Origin: Dromiciops gliroides
Taxonomy: Eukaryota; Chordata; Mammalia; Microbiotheria; Microbiotheriidae
Reading direction: 5' to 3'
Length of the DNA stretch: 64,000 nucleotides
NCBI RefSeq assembly: GCF_019393635.1
Contig: NC_057861.1
Location: forward strand, 86,297,827 to 86,361,826
The notes below the pieces were generated by a model that ran no database searches, was not told where the DNA came from, and saw only the letters and a list, made by a program, of their open reading frames with translations. Position 1 is the stretch's first letter. Every line of letters begins with the position of its first letter. The position numbers were made by a program, and so were the translations under genes. Of this stretch, positions 32,516 through 43,569 are shown piece by piece.

Positions 32516-33250
32516 AGCCTTCTGAAAGCTGCCCAAGGTGCAAGGTAACCTTTGGCTCAGCATTCACTCAAAACCATAGCTCATGAACTCCACTATTAAG
32601 CCAACCAGAAGACACATTAGTTGAAAGCCAAAGATACTTAATGAAACAAAATAACAAAATAACAAAATGAGTAAGGAAAATGTCTCACACACACCCAAAT
32701 ATACACCCTCCCACAGCTTTCCACAAGTTACCTCCCCATATCCCTATTGTGAATCCAGTCCCTATCACCTTCCCTTTGCCTCTTTGCACTATTAGAAAGT
32801 GACCTAGGCAGTTTACAAGTTGTGTCCATTCCCTACTGTGGGGAGGGGAGTAGCTCAGTCATTCATGGGAGATTATAGGAAACCTTTTTTTCAGTGGACT
32901 CTGGAAATCTCAGAATTGGAAAAGCCTTAAGGCTGGAACAAGGAATTCTCTGGATGGGCACCACAAATGAGGAGCCAAGGATACTATTGCTATGTCTCCT
33001 AGGTTCGCACTGAACTGCATTGTCCTGCATCTTCAGGAACAACTTTCCGGGGAAGGAACTTAACACTAAATCTTGCCACCAGTCAGTCCTGGCAAGAATG
33101 AGACATATTAACCATAATCTTTCTGCTCTTCCTGTTTCTACTTCCCAGCTCTTCTCAAAACCTCCTACACTCAGACAGACCCCTAGTACTTCAAGTTCAG
33201 TAACTTCTCATAATCGGTAAAGCTCTCTGAGCTCAAAAGCATTGTGGGGT
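32516..33250. other. spacer, nothing recognised
   Basis: No repeat signature or plausible coding exon seen. Short open frames at 32863-33066 (-) and 33020-33220 (+) look like chance. Confidence 0.5.
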
Positions 33251-33404
33251 GGGGCAGCTAGGTAGTGCAGTGGATAGAGCACCGGCCCTGGAGTCAGGAG
33301 TACCTGAGTTCAAATCCAGCCTCAGACACTTAACACTTACTAGCTGTGTGACCCTGGGCAAGTCACTTAACCCCAATTGCCTCACTAAAAAAAAAAAAGA
33401 ATCT
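33251..33404 (+). repeat. marsupial CORE-SINE
   Basis: Full-length copy with an A12 tail. Target duplication not evident. Confidence 0.92.
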
Positions 33405-33884
33405 ATCTGAAGGCTAACATGATTTAAAGTATTTTATTAGTGATTTTTATAAAGAAATTGAAAATAAAATTAGTGACACTAACTTCAGTGGGTTTTTCAT
33501 ACATATTTAAAAGCTTTACAGAAACCAGTTCCTTGACTTTGCAGTGATCCATTCATCCATTCTGCCAAAGCAGAAGATGTTACAAACCAAACCAAATTGG
33601 GTTTTGGGAGACCCTAAGCTGCTTCAGGGAGTAGGCAGCTGGAATTGTGAAGAGTTAAAAGAGGCAGCCAGAGTGAAGAGAATAAAAAGGTGGCCTCTTC
33701 AGAGAAAGCTAAAAAGACCTGAGGCTCTCATTTAATCACACCCCTCTTGTTCTCTCTCCACTATTCCCTCCTCCACCTCCTCCCCCTCCCACCCCATCAC
33801 CAAGGCAACTTGGGCAGGCCTGAATGGGTTTGGCTGCCTATCAAGAACCCTCCTTTCCCACCTTTCACAGACCTGTCAGGCTGC
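33405..33884. other. spacer, nothing recognised
   Basis: Includes a purine-rich stretch (33640-33720) and a C/T-rich stretch (33745-33800). No gene seen. Confidence 0.5.
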
Positions 33885-34640
33885 ATTTTCAACAAATAAT
33901 TTACAGAATCACAAACTGGAAGGCACCACAGAGGCCATATAGTCCAAACCATACTGGATCAAGAATCCCTTCCCCCATCCCCCCTCAAATGGGCATCTAG
34001 CCTAAGCATGAAGACCTTCCAAGAGGGGGAACAGGCTCCCTCCTGAGGCAGTTCATTCCACTTTAGAACAGCTCTAATGGCTAGGAAGTTGACTCTTAAT
34101 CAAGCCTAAATCTGTCTTGCTGAAATTTCAACCCCATTACTTCTAGTTGTGCCCTCTAGGATGAAACAGAAAAAATCTGATGTCTATTCTGCATGAGAGC
34201 CCATTGACAACTTGACGATTGTGATCATGTCACCTCTGTGTTCTCTTCTCCCAGTTAAACATTCCCAGATCCTTCAGTCAATCCTGATCTGATGGGTTTT
34301 TTCCAGCACTCGACCCATTATGACTCCCCTCTTTTAGACATACTGACTTCCCTGTATCCTTCCTAAAATGGGGCACCCAGAATAGAATACTACTCCAGAT
34401 TCTAACCAGATCAGAATATAGTGGAACAGTCACACACAGCCCCACCCCCACCATTCTGGACACCATGCTTTTACTTTGTCCTGTGACAGTAATATTTCTT
34501 TTGGCTCCCACGTTATGCTGTTGACATATGTTGAACTTGCAAACCACTAAGAGCCTCAGATCTCATCAAGCCATTTATCTACCATTTTATATTTGTGAAA
34601 TTGATCTTTTGAGACCATGAGTAGAACTTTACATTTATTT
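33885..34640 (-). repeat. CR1/L3-lineage LINE 3' region, antisense
   Basis: The longest and clearest copy: AACTGGAAGGCACCACAGAGG, AGGCAGTTCATTCCAC, CTAATGGCTAGGAAGTTGAC, TAAAATGGGGCACCCAGAATAG and TTGCAAACCACTAAGAGCC, in that order. Non-coding. Confidence 0.62.
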
Positions 34641-35066
34641 ATTTACATTTCATCTCATTCATGATGAGCCATCATTCTTGACTGTCAACATTATTTTGGA
34701 TTCATACTCTGTCACTTAATATGTTAGTTTGCCTTCCTACATTTGTATCATATTTAATTCTAATAAGCATGCTATCTATGCCTTCATCTTAGTCTTTGGT
34801 AAAAAACATTGCACAGTACAGAGTACTCTGGGGGTATTCTGCCAAAGACCTCCCTCCAAGGTGACATCTAGCCTTAATGACTACTCTTTGGGTCTTGTCA
34901 TTCACCTAACTATACTAATAATCTATCCTATACATCTCTACAAGAAAAACATGAGAAATTTCTTCAAATGCTTTGCTGCAATCTATACATATTATGTTTG
35001 ATGCATTTCCCCCCATCTAATCATCCTGTGATAAAAAGGAAATGAGGTTAGTCCGGTTTGACTTAT

Positions 35067-35341
35067 TCTTTTTTTAATGTAATAAATATTTTTATTTATA
35101 GTTTTGGGTTCCAATTTTTATCCCTCCCTTCCCCCCTCCCCAAGGGACAAGCAATCAGATGTGGGTTATACATGCATGATTATGTAAAACATTACCATAT
35201 TTGTCATTTTGTACAAGAAAATGTGATTAAAAGAAAAAAAATGAAAGAAAGTGAAAAATAACATGCTTCAGTCTGTTCCATCAATATCAGTTCTTTCTTT
35301 GGAGGTGGAGAGTATGTTTCATCGATAGTCCTTTGGGATTG
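35067..35341 (-). mobile_element. 5'-truncated L1 3' end, antisense
   Basis: Marsupial L1-type 3' tail in reverse (CCCTCCCCAAGGGACAAGC, ATGTAAAACATTACC, CTTTCTTTGGAGGTGGAG). Flanked by GGTTTGACTTAT (35055-35066 and 35342-35353), with the T-rich end at the left as expected for an antisense insertion. Confidence 0.78.
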
Positions 35342-35419
35342 GGTTTGACTTATCTTAACATGCCTTTAACAATGAGTTTTAGAATGTTACCAGGAATAAC
35401 AGTCAAGCTCGCTGAATCA

Positions 35420-35900
35420 CAAAATCATAAAATCCCAGAGTTGAAAGGGACCTCAGAAAACATCTGGTCTGAACACAAATAATCTTTATAGCATGACAAG
35501 TGGTCAACCAGCTGCTTCTTAAAGCCCTCTAGTAAGGGGAAACCAACTCCCTTCAAGGCAGCCAATTTCACTTTTATGTAGCTTTACTATTATGAGGGTT
35601 TTCTTCCATTAAACCTAAACTTATCTCTCTCTTTTCTTAAAACTTCTCTCTCTTGCAATTTCCACACATTTTCCCTCATTCTATCCCCAGGTAACAAGAA
35701 AAATAAGTCAAAATTCTCTTCTTCATGACAGCATAATAATTGAAGGTAGTGATCTGGTTTCCTCTGTTTTTTCTCCCCCTTGCTTTAATGAGTCCTAATA
35801 TAACATGGTCTTGAGCACTTTCACCGGCCTGGTTGCTCACCTCTGGACACTCCTTAACTCACCAATGTCCTCCCTAAAATGTGGCACCTAGAAATGAATA
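35420..35900 (-). repeat. CR1/L3-lineage LINE 3' region, antisense
   Basis: AATCCCAGAGTTGAAAGGGACC, GCCCTCTAGTAAGGGG and CTCACCTCTGGACACTCC. Adjoins a sense copy of the same lineage, giving a loose inverted pair. Confidence 0.55.
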
Positions 35901-35959
35901 TGATTGTTCCAGTATGGTCAGGGGTAAGTACAACGGGACCATTACATCCTGGTCCTAAA

Positions 35960-36785
35960 TGCTATGGCTCTCTTAAGGGAGTTTGGTTTAAGAAACAGGT
36001 CCTGTTTAGTCTGAAAAAGAGAAGACTTAAAGGAAATATAATAGCAGTCTTGAAGTATTTTAAGGATTGTTATGGGAAAGGGAAACTGACCCAAAAGGGA
36101 AGAACTAGGAACAATAATGGGCAGAAGCTGCAAGGAGGCAAATTTAAGTTTAAGGTAAGGAAAAAACTTTCTAAGAACTAGACCTACCAACTGATAAGGA
36201 AACATATCTTCCTTCTTCAAGTAGAGAAGTGGGGCCTACAGATATGGAATGTGGTTTTTGCTGCCAGATGCAGTCATTCAGTAAGTTAGTTTTGTGTTAA
36301 TGGGTTTGTTGTTCTTGCTAGGAGGAAATCAATGTTACCAGAAGGAGGGTGAGCTTAAGGAGAAATAACTATGGTGTTAAAATAAAGAATAACCAAAACA
36401 GTATTAAAATAGTTGCCAGGCGAAGGGGGGGCGGGGGGGGGGGGAGGCAGCTAGGTTGCTCAGTGGATAGAGCACCGGCCCTGGAGTCAGGAGGACCTGA
36501 GTTCAAATCCTGCCTCAGACACTTAACACTTACTAGCTGTGTGACCCTGGGCAAGTCACTTAACCCCAATTGCCTCACTAAAAAAAAAAACAAACAAACA
36601 AAAAAATAGTTGCGGGGCAAAAAAGAATTAAAGCTGTATAAAAGTCGAAGAACTGCCTCAGAAAGTAGTGGGTTCCTCTTCATTAGAGGGCTTCAAGCAA
36701 AAGCTAAATGACCACCTGTCAAGGAATGGGGATTTTTGTTTGGGCATGGGCTGGACAAGAGGTCCCTTCCAATTTGGATTTTGTG
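35960..36785 (+). repeat. CR1/L3-lineage LINE relic, sense, split by SINE
   Basis: GTCTTGAAGTATTTTAAGG, GGGCAGAAGCTGCAAGGAGG, then after the SINE AACTGCCTCAGAAAGTAG, GGGCTTCAAGC and GACAAGAGGTCCCTTCC. Same lineage as the antisense copies nearby. Confidence 0.55.
36446..36602 (+). repeat. marsupial CORE-SINE with G-run 5' extension
   Basis: Duplication AAAATAGTTGC (36406-36416 and 36603-36613). Between the left duplication and the SINE head lies CAGGCGAA plus a long G-run (about 36424-36445) that is not part of the family consensus. Confidence 0.92.
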
Positions 36786-37284
36786 CTTGTTTCTAGAACA
36801 ATATCTTGGGATCCTTTGTTTATTTGAATAATTCTATTTTTTAAATCAGTGGGTAATATTTTGCTTGTATGTGTGCATGCTTTAAAAATTTTTTTATAAT
36901 TGTTTATTTCAATACTATTATATACCACTACTGAATAAGCTTCTTTTTTAACATGCTCAGTAGCTTAAGTGCAAAATTAGTTTAATTTTAAATAGAATGC
37001 ATCACTGTGAAAAATTTAATGGAATTTCATCATAAATTTGAAATTTATTTTCACTTTTTGTCCTATTATTCTTCTGGATACTCATTTTCCTGTCCTTCAA
37101 ATAACTACCAAATGCACTCATTCTGAACAACAACATACATAATGTGTCTCACTAAAAATAATAAGGAAAACGGAGGCAACCAGTGCACATTATTCACCTA
37201 GTGCTGGGGAGAGGATTGAATTGGTCACCTTTGGTCACTACCACATCATTCTTGGTTTTGATTCCTACCCTTCTAAAAACATCC

Positions 37285-37287
<3 letters not shown>
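36786..37287. other. AT-rich spacer, nothing recognised
   Basis: No repeat landmark or ORF of interest seen. Confidence 0.5.

Positions 37288-37337
<50 letters not shown>
37288..37337. repeat. (CA)n microsatellite
   Basis: An uninterrupted run of about 25 CA units, the longest pure CA tract in the window. Confidence 0.95.
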
Positions 37338-37338
<1 letters not shown>

Positions 37339-37479
37339 AGACTTGAAAACTCTCATGGTAAAGAATAAATAGATGGGGCAAGCCTGACCAAAAAAACACA
37401 ACAAACAACAACAACAACAAAACATGACATCAAAGTGTATACAATCTGATTACTATGCCATCACTACATGCGTTTTCAA

Positions 37480-37860
37480 TTCTTTTTTCTTTTTTTTCTT
37501 TTTTCTTCTTTTCTGGTACTGGATGTTTTCAGCAGGGCAGGAATCATTTAGAATTTGCAAAGTTATATTTTCTAGTTTGCATCCTTTTTAAATGCAATTT
37601 ATTTTTAAAAAATAATTTTTCTTTATAGCTTTTGTTTTTACATCACTTAAGTTTTCCCTTGAATCATATCCCCTTTCTCCTCCCAGAGAGCCCAGACATA
37701 TAACAATGACTTTTAAAGAGAGAGAGAGAAAGTCAGAAAATTAATCAATACATTAAAAAACCTGACAACACATGCAATGCTCAGTGTAGGGAACATTTTC
37801 TAACTCAGTAGGAAGGTCCTGCACTATTGTGACTAATCTTCTTAATCCTTTCATGAGAAT
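37480..37860 (-). repeat. L1-type 3' end relic, antisense
   Basis: T-rich start, then CATATCCCCTTTCTCCTCCCAG and TAACAATGACTTTTAAAGAG, resembling a variant marsupial L1 3' tail. Interrupted at its right end by the insertion at 37875-38551. Confidence 0.5.
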
Positions 37861-37874
37861 CACTCATGAGGTAG

Positions 37875-38551
37875 TAGGCCTCCACCAGTTGAGGACGACT
37901 GTGGATCAGCGCCCTGAGGAGCCACAGGCCACAGTGTGGCTGTGCAGTTCCATACGGGAGCTGCAGCTCCTGAGTGACTTGTAACCAGTAACTGCAGCAT
38001 CCCGTGTTGTATCTACCCCATGAGGAGTAGCTGGAGTGTCCTCTCCAGGACGCTGGCCTGGGCGGATCAATATGGAAAACAAGCTGTTGCCCATGCAGCA
38101 GGTTTTCCCTCTCCTCAACATTGGTGGATCCAAAGGAGAGGCAGAGCCAATACAGTTTGGCACCAGTGGCAGAAGTTGCCAGAGGGATGTGATGTCCAAC
38201 ACATCCTAAGGGACTCCGACTCCTGATTTTTCCTTGGGATTAACTCCCGAAGCCTTTCCCATATATGGGTATAGCCACAAGGCAGCGGAGGTTTAAAATC
38301 AGGGTTTCATTCCCCTAGGCAGGTTGCCTGCCAAGGCTAACGAGCCCCACCTGCCCGAAGTGACTGGTTTTAAGGCGCCAGTGAATCGCCTTCGCCCCTT
38401 CTCCTGTTAGTGGAAACAGTTCTGCCAGGAGAAGGCCAGGAGTTGGGCTTCGGTTGTCAGAGGCTATTTGAGACTCGCACGCTATTGGAGCATTTTATAG
38501 AGAATGGGAGCTTATCCCCACTCCCACCCCGGCATGACAAACCTTTGGAAC
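37875..38551. mobile_element. unidentified 677-bp GC-rich insertion
   Basis: Flanked by a perfect 14-bp duplication CACTCATGAGGTAG (37861-37874 and 38552-38565). Clearly more GC-rich than the surrounding AT-rich DNA, with no poly(A) at either end. Landmarks: GTATAGCCACAAGGCAGCGG, CCAAGGCTAACGAGCC and AGTGACTGGTTTTAAGGCGC. This may be the 5' UTR of an RTE-type LINE, by weak recall only. No convincing coding frame. Confidence 0.6.
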
Positions 38552-38565
38552 CACTCATGAGGTAG

Positions 38566-38870
38566 GAGTTCAGTAATCTGTCTGAGACTGCCACCTTCTT
38601 ATTCCATATTCACAGACAACACTTGTTCATTAATAATAGCAAGATATTCTACTCTAGCCCCATCCCCAAAATAAAACCATCTTCACAAGAGAAGATAAAA
38701 ACTTTTGGGCGTGAACATTTGGGCCTCTGTCAGTGCTCCTACCCTATAGGAGGAGATTCATTTAGTATTTATGTTCCTATGATTTGCCATTTCTCCCTCC
38801 TCTTTCTTTCTTTTTTTTTGTTTCTCCCCTTTCTTAAGACAATCAATTTTTAAATTTATTTTTTATTTTA
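38566..38870. other. spacer, nothing recognised
   Basis: Possibly a continuation of the antisense L1-type relic left of the insertion. Too diverged to call. Confidence 0.4.
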
Positions 38871-38871
38871 T

Positions 38872-39018
38872 TCTATTTTTGGTGAGACAATTGGGGTTAA
38901 GTGAGTTGCCCAGGGTCACACAGCTAGTAAGTGTCAAGTGTCTAAGGTCAGATTTGAACTCAGGTCCTCCTGACTCCATGACTGGTGTTTTATTCACTGA
39001 GACACCTAGCTGTCCCTT
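38872..39018 (-). repeat. marsupial CORE-SINE, antisense
   Basis: Imperfect duplication CTTAAGACAATCAA (38833-38846) against CTCAAGCCAATCAA (39019-39032). Confidence 0.9.
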
Positions 39019-39032
39019 CTCAAGCCAATCAA

Positions 39033-39790
39033 AAAGCATTTATTAAGCATCTACTATGTGCCAGGGACTGGAGCCATAAAGACAAAAATGAAAGAGGAAA
39101 TATCTTCAAAGATCTTATAATCTATTGTTTTTAAGGGAAACAAACACATTAAGAAATAAATATAAAATTGTGCAAAATTAATAAAAGGTAACTTGTGCAG
39201 GGAGGGGGGTATTCTTTAGTTTTAAGAAATTGCTCATTTTCTTTCAAAGATCCCTCGAGAAGCTCAGCAGCAGTAGGATCTAGATCTCTCAGCACCTTAA
39301 GGTATCCAAGCCTGGTAATTTGCAATCATTAAAGGCAGCTATAGCCTCTTACTATCTTCTTATTTATCTTGTATTTCCCATCTCTACTCACCATTTTTTT
39401 GTTGTTGTACTCTTTATGATCCAAAGTTCATTCTAGTATAAGAAAACAGGAACAAAAGAAAAATAATTCATATTCTCATTATTATCCATTATCATCATCA
39501 CATTCACCAGCTAACCATCCTATCCTTTCTTTATTTGCCTCCAGTCACCATCATAGCTTAAAAACAGTAACAACTCTTTGTTGTCCTGAGCATTCATGCC
39601 CATCTTTGTTCTGGGCTTTATTTAGTACCTCTGAGACTTTTCTTTCTTTATCCTATTGGCTACTCTTTTTAATTCATCTTCACTTATTTCCCCTTGCTTC
39701 CATCTTATACACATCTTTTAAGAAATTGACATGGTCAATCAGTTCTCTGTGCATCCACACTGGGCAGCACTGCCCCCCCCACCCTTTTCC
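39033..39790. other. spacer with old repeat relic
   Basis: About 39033-39160 carries AAGCATCTACTATGTGCCAGG, an ancient mammalian repeat. The remainder is unassigned. No gene seen. Confidence 0.5.
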
Positions 39791-40129
39791 TCATCAGAAT
39801 CACTTCTTTTTTTTTTATCTTTTTAAAAAATTTAATTTGTTTTTATTAATTTTGAACTTAAATACAAAAAGACCAAAACAGAGTATACTTCCATGTAGAT
39901 AGCACAACATAAAAAAGGATTCAATATAAAACCATGAATTTCCGTTTCACATTGTTTACCTTTTTTTGAAAACTATATAATAAATACTATGCATCATCTT
40001 TAAAGCTTTCCTAATTTTCAGTGCCTCCTAAGTTTTCTCTTGTTCTATGCTATACACTTTTTATTTTTTTTCTCCCTCCCTCCCCACCCTGCTCCAGAGA
40101 AGGCTACTGTTATATATGACAATGTATGT

Positions 40130-40215
40130 ATATGTGTGTGTATATATGTGTATCGTACATACAGATACATATGCATATACACATTCACATACACATACAT
40201 ATACATATGTGTAAA
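40130..40215. repeat. (TA/TG/CA)-rich simple repeat in L1 tail
   Basis: Alternating TATG/TACA units within the antisense L1 3' UTR. They create a spurious Tyr/Ile-rich open frame. Confidence 0.7.
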
Positions 40216-40822
40216 ACCAAACCACACATACTTCTATTTATCAGTTCTTTCTTTGGATGCAGATAGCATCTTCCTTCATAGGTTCTTTGTAGTTGATTTG
40301 AACACTTATAATATTCAAATTACTTGGACAATCAAAGTTGTTCTTAGAACAGCTGTAACTGTAACTATTTACAATTTTCTCTGTGTTCTGTTCATTTCAT
40401 TCTTCATTATTTCATGCAAGTCTTTCCATCTTTTTCTAAAATCAACTAGCTAATCATTTCTTATAACACAATAATATTCCATCACAATCATATGCCACAA
40501 CTTGTTTAGCCATTCTCCAATTGATGGACATCCCCTCAATTTCCCATTCTTTGCCACCACAAAAAAAGCTGCTATAAAATTTTCAGAACATATAAGTTCT
40601 TTTCCTTTTTTCCCCAACCACCTTGGGAAACACCTGGGTCAAAGGCTATACACAGTTTTATAACTCTTTGGGGATAATTCTAGATTGTACTCCAAAATAG
40701 TTGGATCAGTTCAGAGTTCTACCAGCAGTGAACCAATTTTTCCACATCCCCTCCAACATTTGCCACTTTCCCCTCTATAATTCTAGCCAATCTGATTGGT
40801 GTGAGATGACATCTCAAAGTTG

Positions 40823-40982
40823 GGGGATTTTTTTGTTTGTTTGTTTTGGTGAGGCAATTGGGGTTAAGTGATTTGCCCAGGGTCACACAGCTAGTAAGTG
40901 TTAAGTGTCTGAGGTCAGATTTGAACTCAGGTCCTCCTGAATCCAGGGCCGGTGCTGTATCCACTGTGCCACCTAGCTGCCC
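40823..40982 (-). repeat. marsupial CORE-SINE, antisense, nested in L1
   Basis: Perfect duplication CTCAAAGTTG (40813-40822 and 40983-40992). Confidence 0.95.
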
Positions 40983-41340
40983 CTCAAAGTTGTTTTAATT
41001 TGCATTTCTCTAATCGATAGTGTTTTAGAGCATTTTTTAATGTTACTATATGTAGTTTTGATTTCTTCATCAAAAAACCCTTTGACAATTTATCAATTGG
41101 GGAATGACTCACATTCTTATAAATTTTATGAAATTCTTTAATATACTTGACCTTTATCTAATATAAGACCTTTATCTGAGAAACTGCATATAAAAAATTT
41201 CTCCCAAGTAAAAAATTTTTGTGACCTAATATATGGTCAATTTTTGTAAAGGTACCATATACTGCTGAGAAAAGGTGTATTTCTTTCTATTCCCATTAAA
41301 TTCTCTCTCTCTCTCTATGTATGTGTGTGTATATATATAT

Positions 41341-41360
41341 ATACGCCACCTAGCTGCCCC
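41341..41360 (-). repeat. 20-bp SINE head remnant
   Basis: TATACGCCACCTAGCTGCCCC follows a TA run: only the first about 17 bp of an antisense SINE head, without its body. Confidence 0.5.
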
Positions 41361-41442
41361 TATGCATATTCTTTCAAACTACCCAAGTAATGATAATTTT
41401 CGTAAGAAGTAGCATTTTACCATATAAAAAGTAAACAGTTAT

Positions 41443-41610
41443 GGGGCAGCTAGGTGGCACAGTGGATAAAGCACTGGTCCTGGATTCAGTAGGACCTGAG
41501 TTCAAATCCAGCCTCAGACACTTGACATATACTAGCTGTGTGAACCTGGGCAAGTCACTTAACCCTCATTGCCTCAACAAACAAACAAACAAACAAAAAA
41601 CAAAACAAAA
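41443..41610 (+). repeat. marsupial CORE-SINE nested in L1
   Basis: Long AAAC-unit tail. Imperfect flanks AAAAGTAAACAGTT and AAAAGGTAAACAATT. Confidence 0.92.
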
Positions 41611-41639
41611 GGTAAACAATTTGACCTTATTGAGTCCCT

Positions 41640-41826
41640 TATAATTGGTCTTTAATGTGTACCTTATGTTTCTCCTGGATCTTATACGTCAACTTTTTCA
41701 TTGATTTCTGGTCTTTTTGTCACAAATACCTGAAAGTCTTTCAATTCATTAAATGTCTTCTTTTACCCATTCAGCATTATACTCAGCTTTTCTGGGTCAA
41801 TTATTCTTGATTACAAACCCAGCTCC
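41640..41826 (-). mobile_element. older L1/HAL1 host element, ORF1 C-terminal part (left)
   Basis: Antisense ORF1: CAAATACCTGAAAGTC, TACCCATTCAGCATTATAC, up to the target site AAACCCAGCTCC. It continues after the composite insertion at 45558 with TTTGCTTTTTGAAATATAAT, in register with the ORF1 at 42340-43332. Confidence 0.85.
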
Positions 41827-42339
41827 GAACAGCCTATTGCACATAAGAACAGAGTGAGACTGTTTCTCCGCAAAAGAGGGCAATTCTGATCACCTACTGA
41901 TCAGGCTGAACAGCTCAGCGTGCGGTCTGGACCCAGCCAGGGACAGTGCCTCCAACACGTCAGAGTCTTCAGCACCAGCAGCTTCTGAGGCTCCGATCAC
42001 GGACTGGTGAGGGGGTTCGGAGGTAGGCCGGGGTGAAGTGGAGGCAGTATCTGCTGGAGTCGGGGCAAAGTGCCCTGGGTCTGAACCAGTGGGCTGAATC
42101 GAGTAGTGGTGGCCCATTGGGGGAGGGGTAAAAGCACGCCAAGCTTCCGACTATAGAGAATCAGAGTTCAATCAGACTTCTGTTTCCGGGTCAAAGAGAA
42201 AGCGGCTGTGATTACTCACAAGTCAGGCAGGCTGAGAAGAAGCCCAATCACCCCCTGGGCCACACTGTAGCATGAACGGTGTGTCCGGGAAGCAGCGCTA
42301 CACTTTAAGGAGTAAAAAGGCAAGAAACAGTAAGCCAGG

Positions 42340-43332
42340 ATGAGTAGGCAGAGAAAGCAGAAGACCATCGAAAACTTCTTTGGGGGAAAGGTAGACCACA
42401 ATACATCCTCAGAAGAAGAAGATAATAATAGGGTCAAAGCTCCAACATCCAAAGCTTCCAAGAAAAATATGAACTGGTCTCCGGCCATGGAAGCTCTCAA
42501 AAGGGACTTTGAAGAGAAAGTAGGAGAGATAGAATGAAGATGTAGAGAAAGAGAGGAAGGAATGGAAAGAGAAATGAGAGCAATGCAGGAGAGTCATGAG
42601 AAAAAAGTCAACAGTTTGAGAAGCCAAATGGAAAAGGAGATTAAAAAACTGTCTGCTGAAAATAATTGCCTAAGAATTAGGATTGAACAAATGGAAGCTA
42701 GTGAGCTTGTGAGAAACCAAGACACAGTAAAGCAAATCCAATTGAATGAAAAAATAGAAGGCAATGTGAAATATCTCCTTGGAAAAACAGCTGACCTAGA
42801 AAATAAATCTAGGAGAGATAATTTGAAAATCATTGGACTACCTGAAAACCATGACCAAAACAAGAGTTTAGACACCATCCTCTAAGAGATTGTGAGGGAA
42901 AATTGCCCTGATATTCTAGAAGCAGAAGCTAAAATAGAAATTGAAAGAATCCACCGATCACCTCCTGAAAGAGATCCCAAAAGGAAAACCTCCAGGAATA
43001 TTATAGCCAAATTCCAGAACTCCCAGGTCAAGGAGAAAATATTGCAAGCAACTAGAAAAAAGGAATTTAAATACTGTGGAGCTCCAATAAGGATAAAGCA
43101 AGATCTAGCAGCTTCTACATTAAAGGACGGGAGGGCATGGAATATGATATTCCAGAGGGCAAAGGAACTGGGACTACAGCCAAAAATCACGTACCCAGCA
43201 AAACTAAGCATCATCTTTCAGAGGCAAACATGGAACTTCAAGGAGAAAGAAGACTTTCAGGCATTTGTTATGAAAAGACCTGAACTGAATAGAAAATTTG
43301 ACTTTCAAATACAAGACCCTGGAGAAGCATAA
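42340..43332 (+). pseudogene. L1/HAL1 ORF1p, two in-frame stops
   Basis: An L1-type ORF1 of 331 codons in one uninterrupted frame except for TGA (42535-42537) and TAA (42883-42885). ORF1p is the RNA-binding trimeric chaperone of LINE ribonucleoproteins. Layout: acidic/basic N-terminus from MSRQRKQKTIENFF; coiled coil around residues 65-145 (heptad-like KKVNSLRSQMEKEIKKL); RRM start at SRRDNLKIIGLPE; C-terminal domain with YCGAPIRIKQDLAA and GLQPKITYPAKLS, the equivalent of the conserved ISYPAKLS block. The final stop is the TAA after DPGEA. No frameshift, so the copy is fairly young but probably non-functional. Confidence 0.88.
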
Positions 43333-43469
43333 AAAGATAAACAGGAAAAAGACTTCATGAGGGATATTAAAAGATCAAACTGTTAACATTCCTATATGGG
43401 AAGATAATACAGAGGACACAGGTCTGAACTGAATACGAAGGGAAGTTATGTTTTGTTCTTTGTGGGGTG

Positions 43470-43552
43470 TCTTATGTATGGGGTCGGATTTGGGCTTGGG
43501 GCCTCCTAGGTCCAGGGCTGGTGCATTGTGCACTGTGCCACCTAACTAACCC
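43470..43552 (-). repeat. degraded SINE remnant inside the HAL1 3' region
   Basis: GGTCGGATTTGGGCTTGG through CACTGTGCCACCTAACTAACCC is a decayed antisense SINE. It is more diverged than its surroundings, so it was probably already in the source element. Confidence 0.6.
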
Positions 43553-43569
43553 ATAATGACATCCTTAAA

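Larger units (their letters stand above)
39800..41330 (-). mobile_element. older L1/HAL1 host element, 3' part (antisense)
   Basis: Antisense L1 3' UTR: T-rich tail, GCTTGTTTAGCCATTCTCC-like blocks, TTGATGGACATCCCC and GGATCAGTTCAGAG. At about 41226-41310 it jumps to GGTACCATATACTGCTGAG, which resembles antisense ORF2 endonuclease sequence. It then continues to ORF1 from 41640, so most of ORF2 is missing. Interrupted by two SINEs. Continues at 45549. Confidence 0.7.

Noticed and set aside
40719..40964. SINE heads as tRNA genes
   Set aside because: Box A- and box B-like motifs are present, but no cloverleaf, anticodon arm or acceptor stem can be formed. They are retroposons.
42340..43332. Functional host gene
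   Set aside because: ORF1 domain order, two stops, a target duplication and an A-tail identify a retrotransposon copy.
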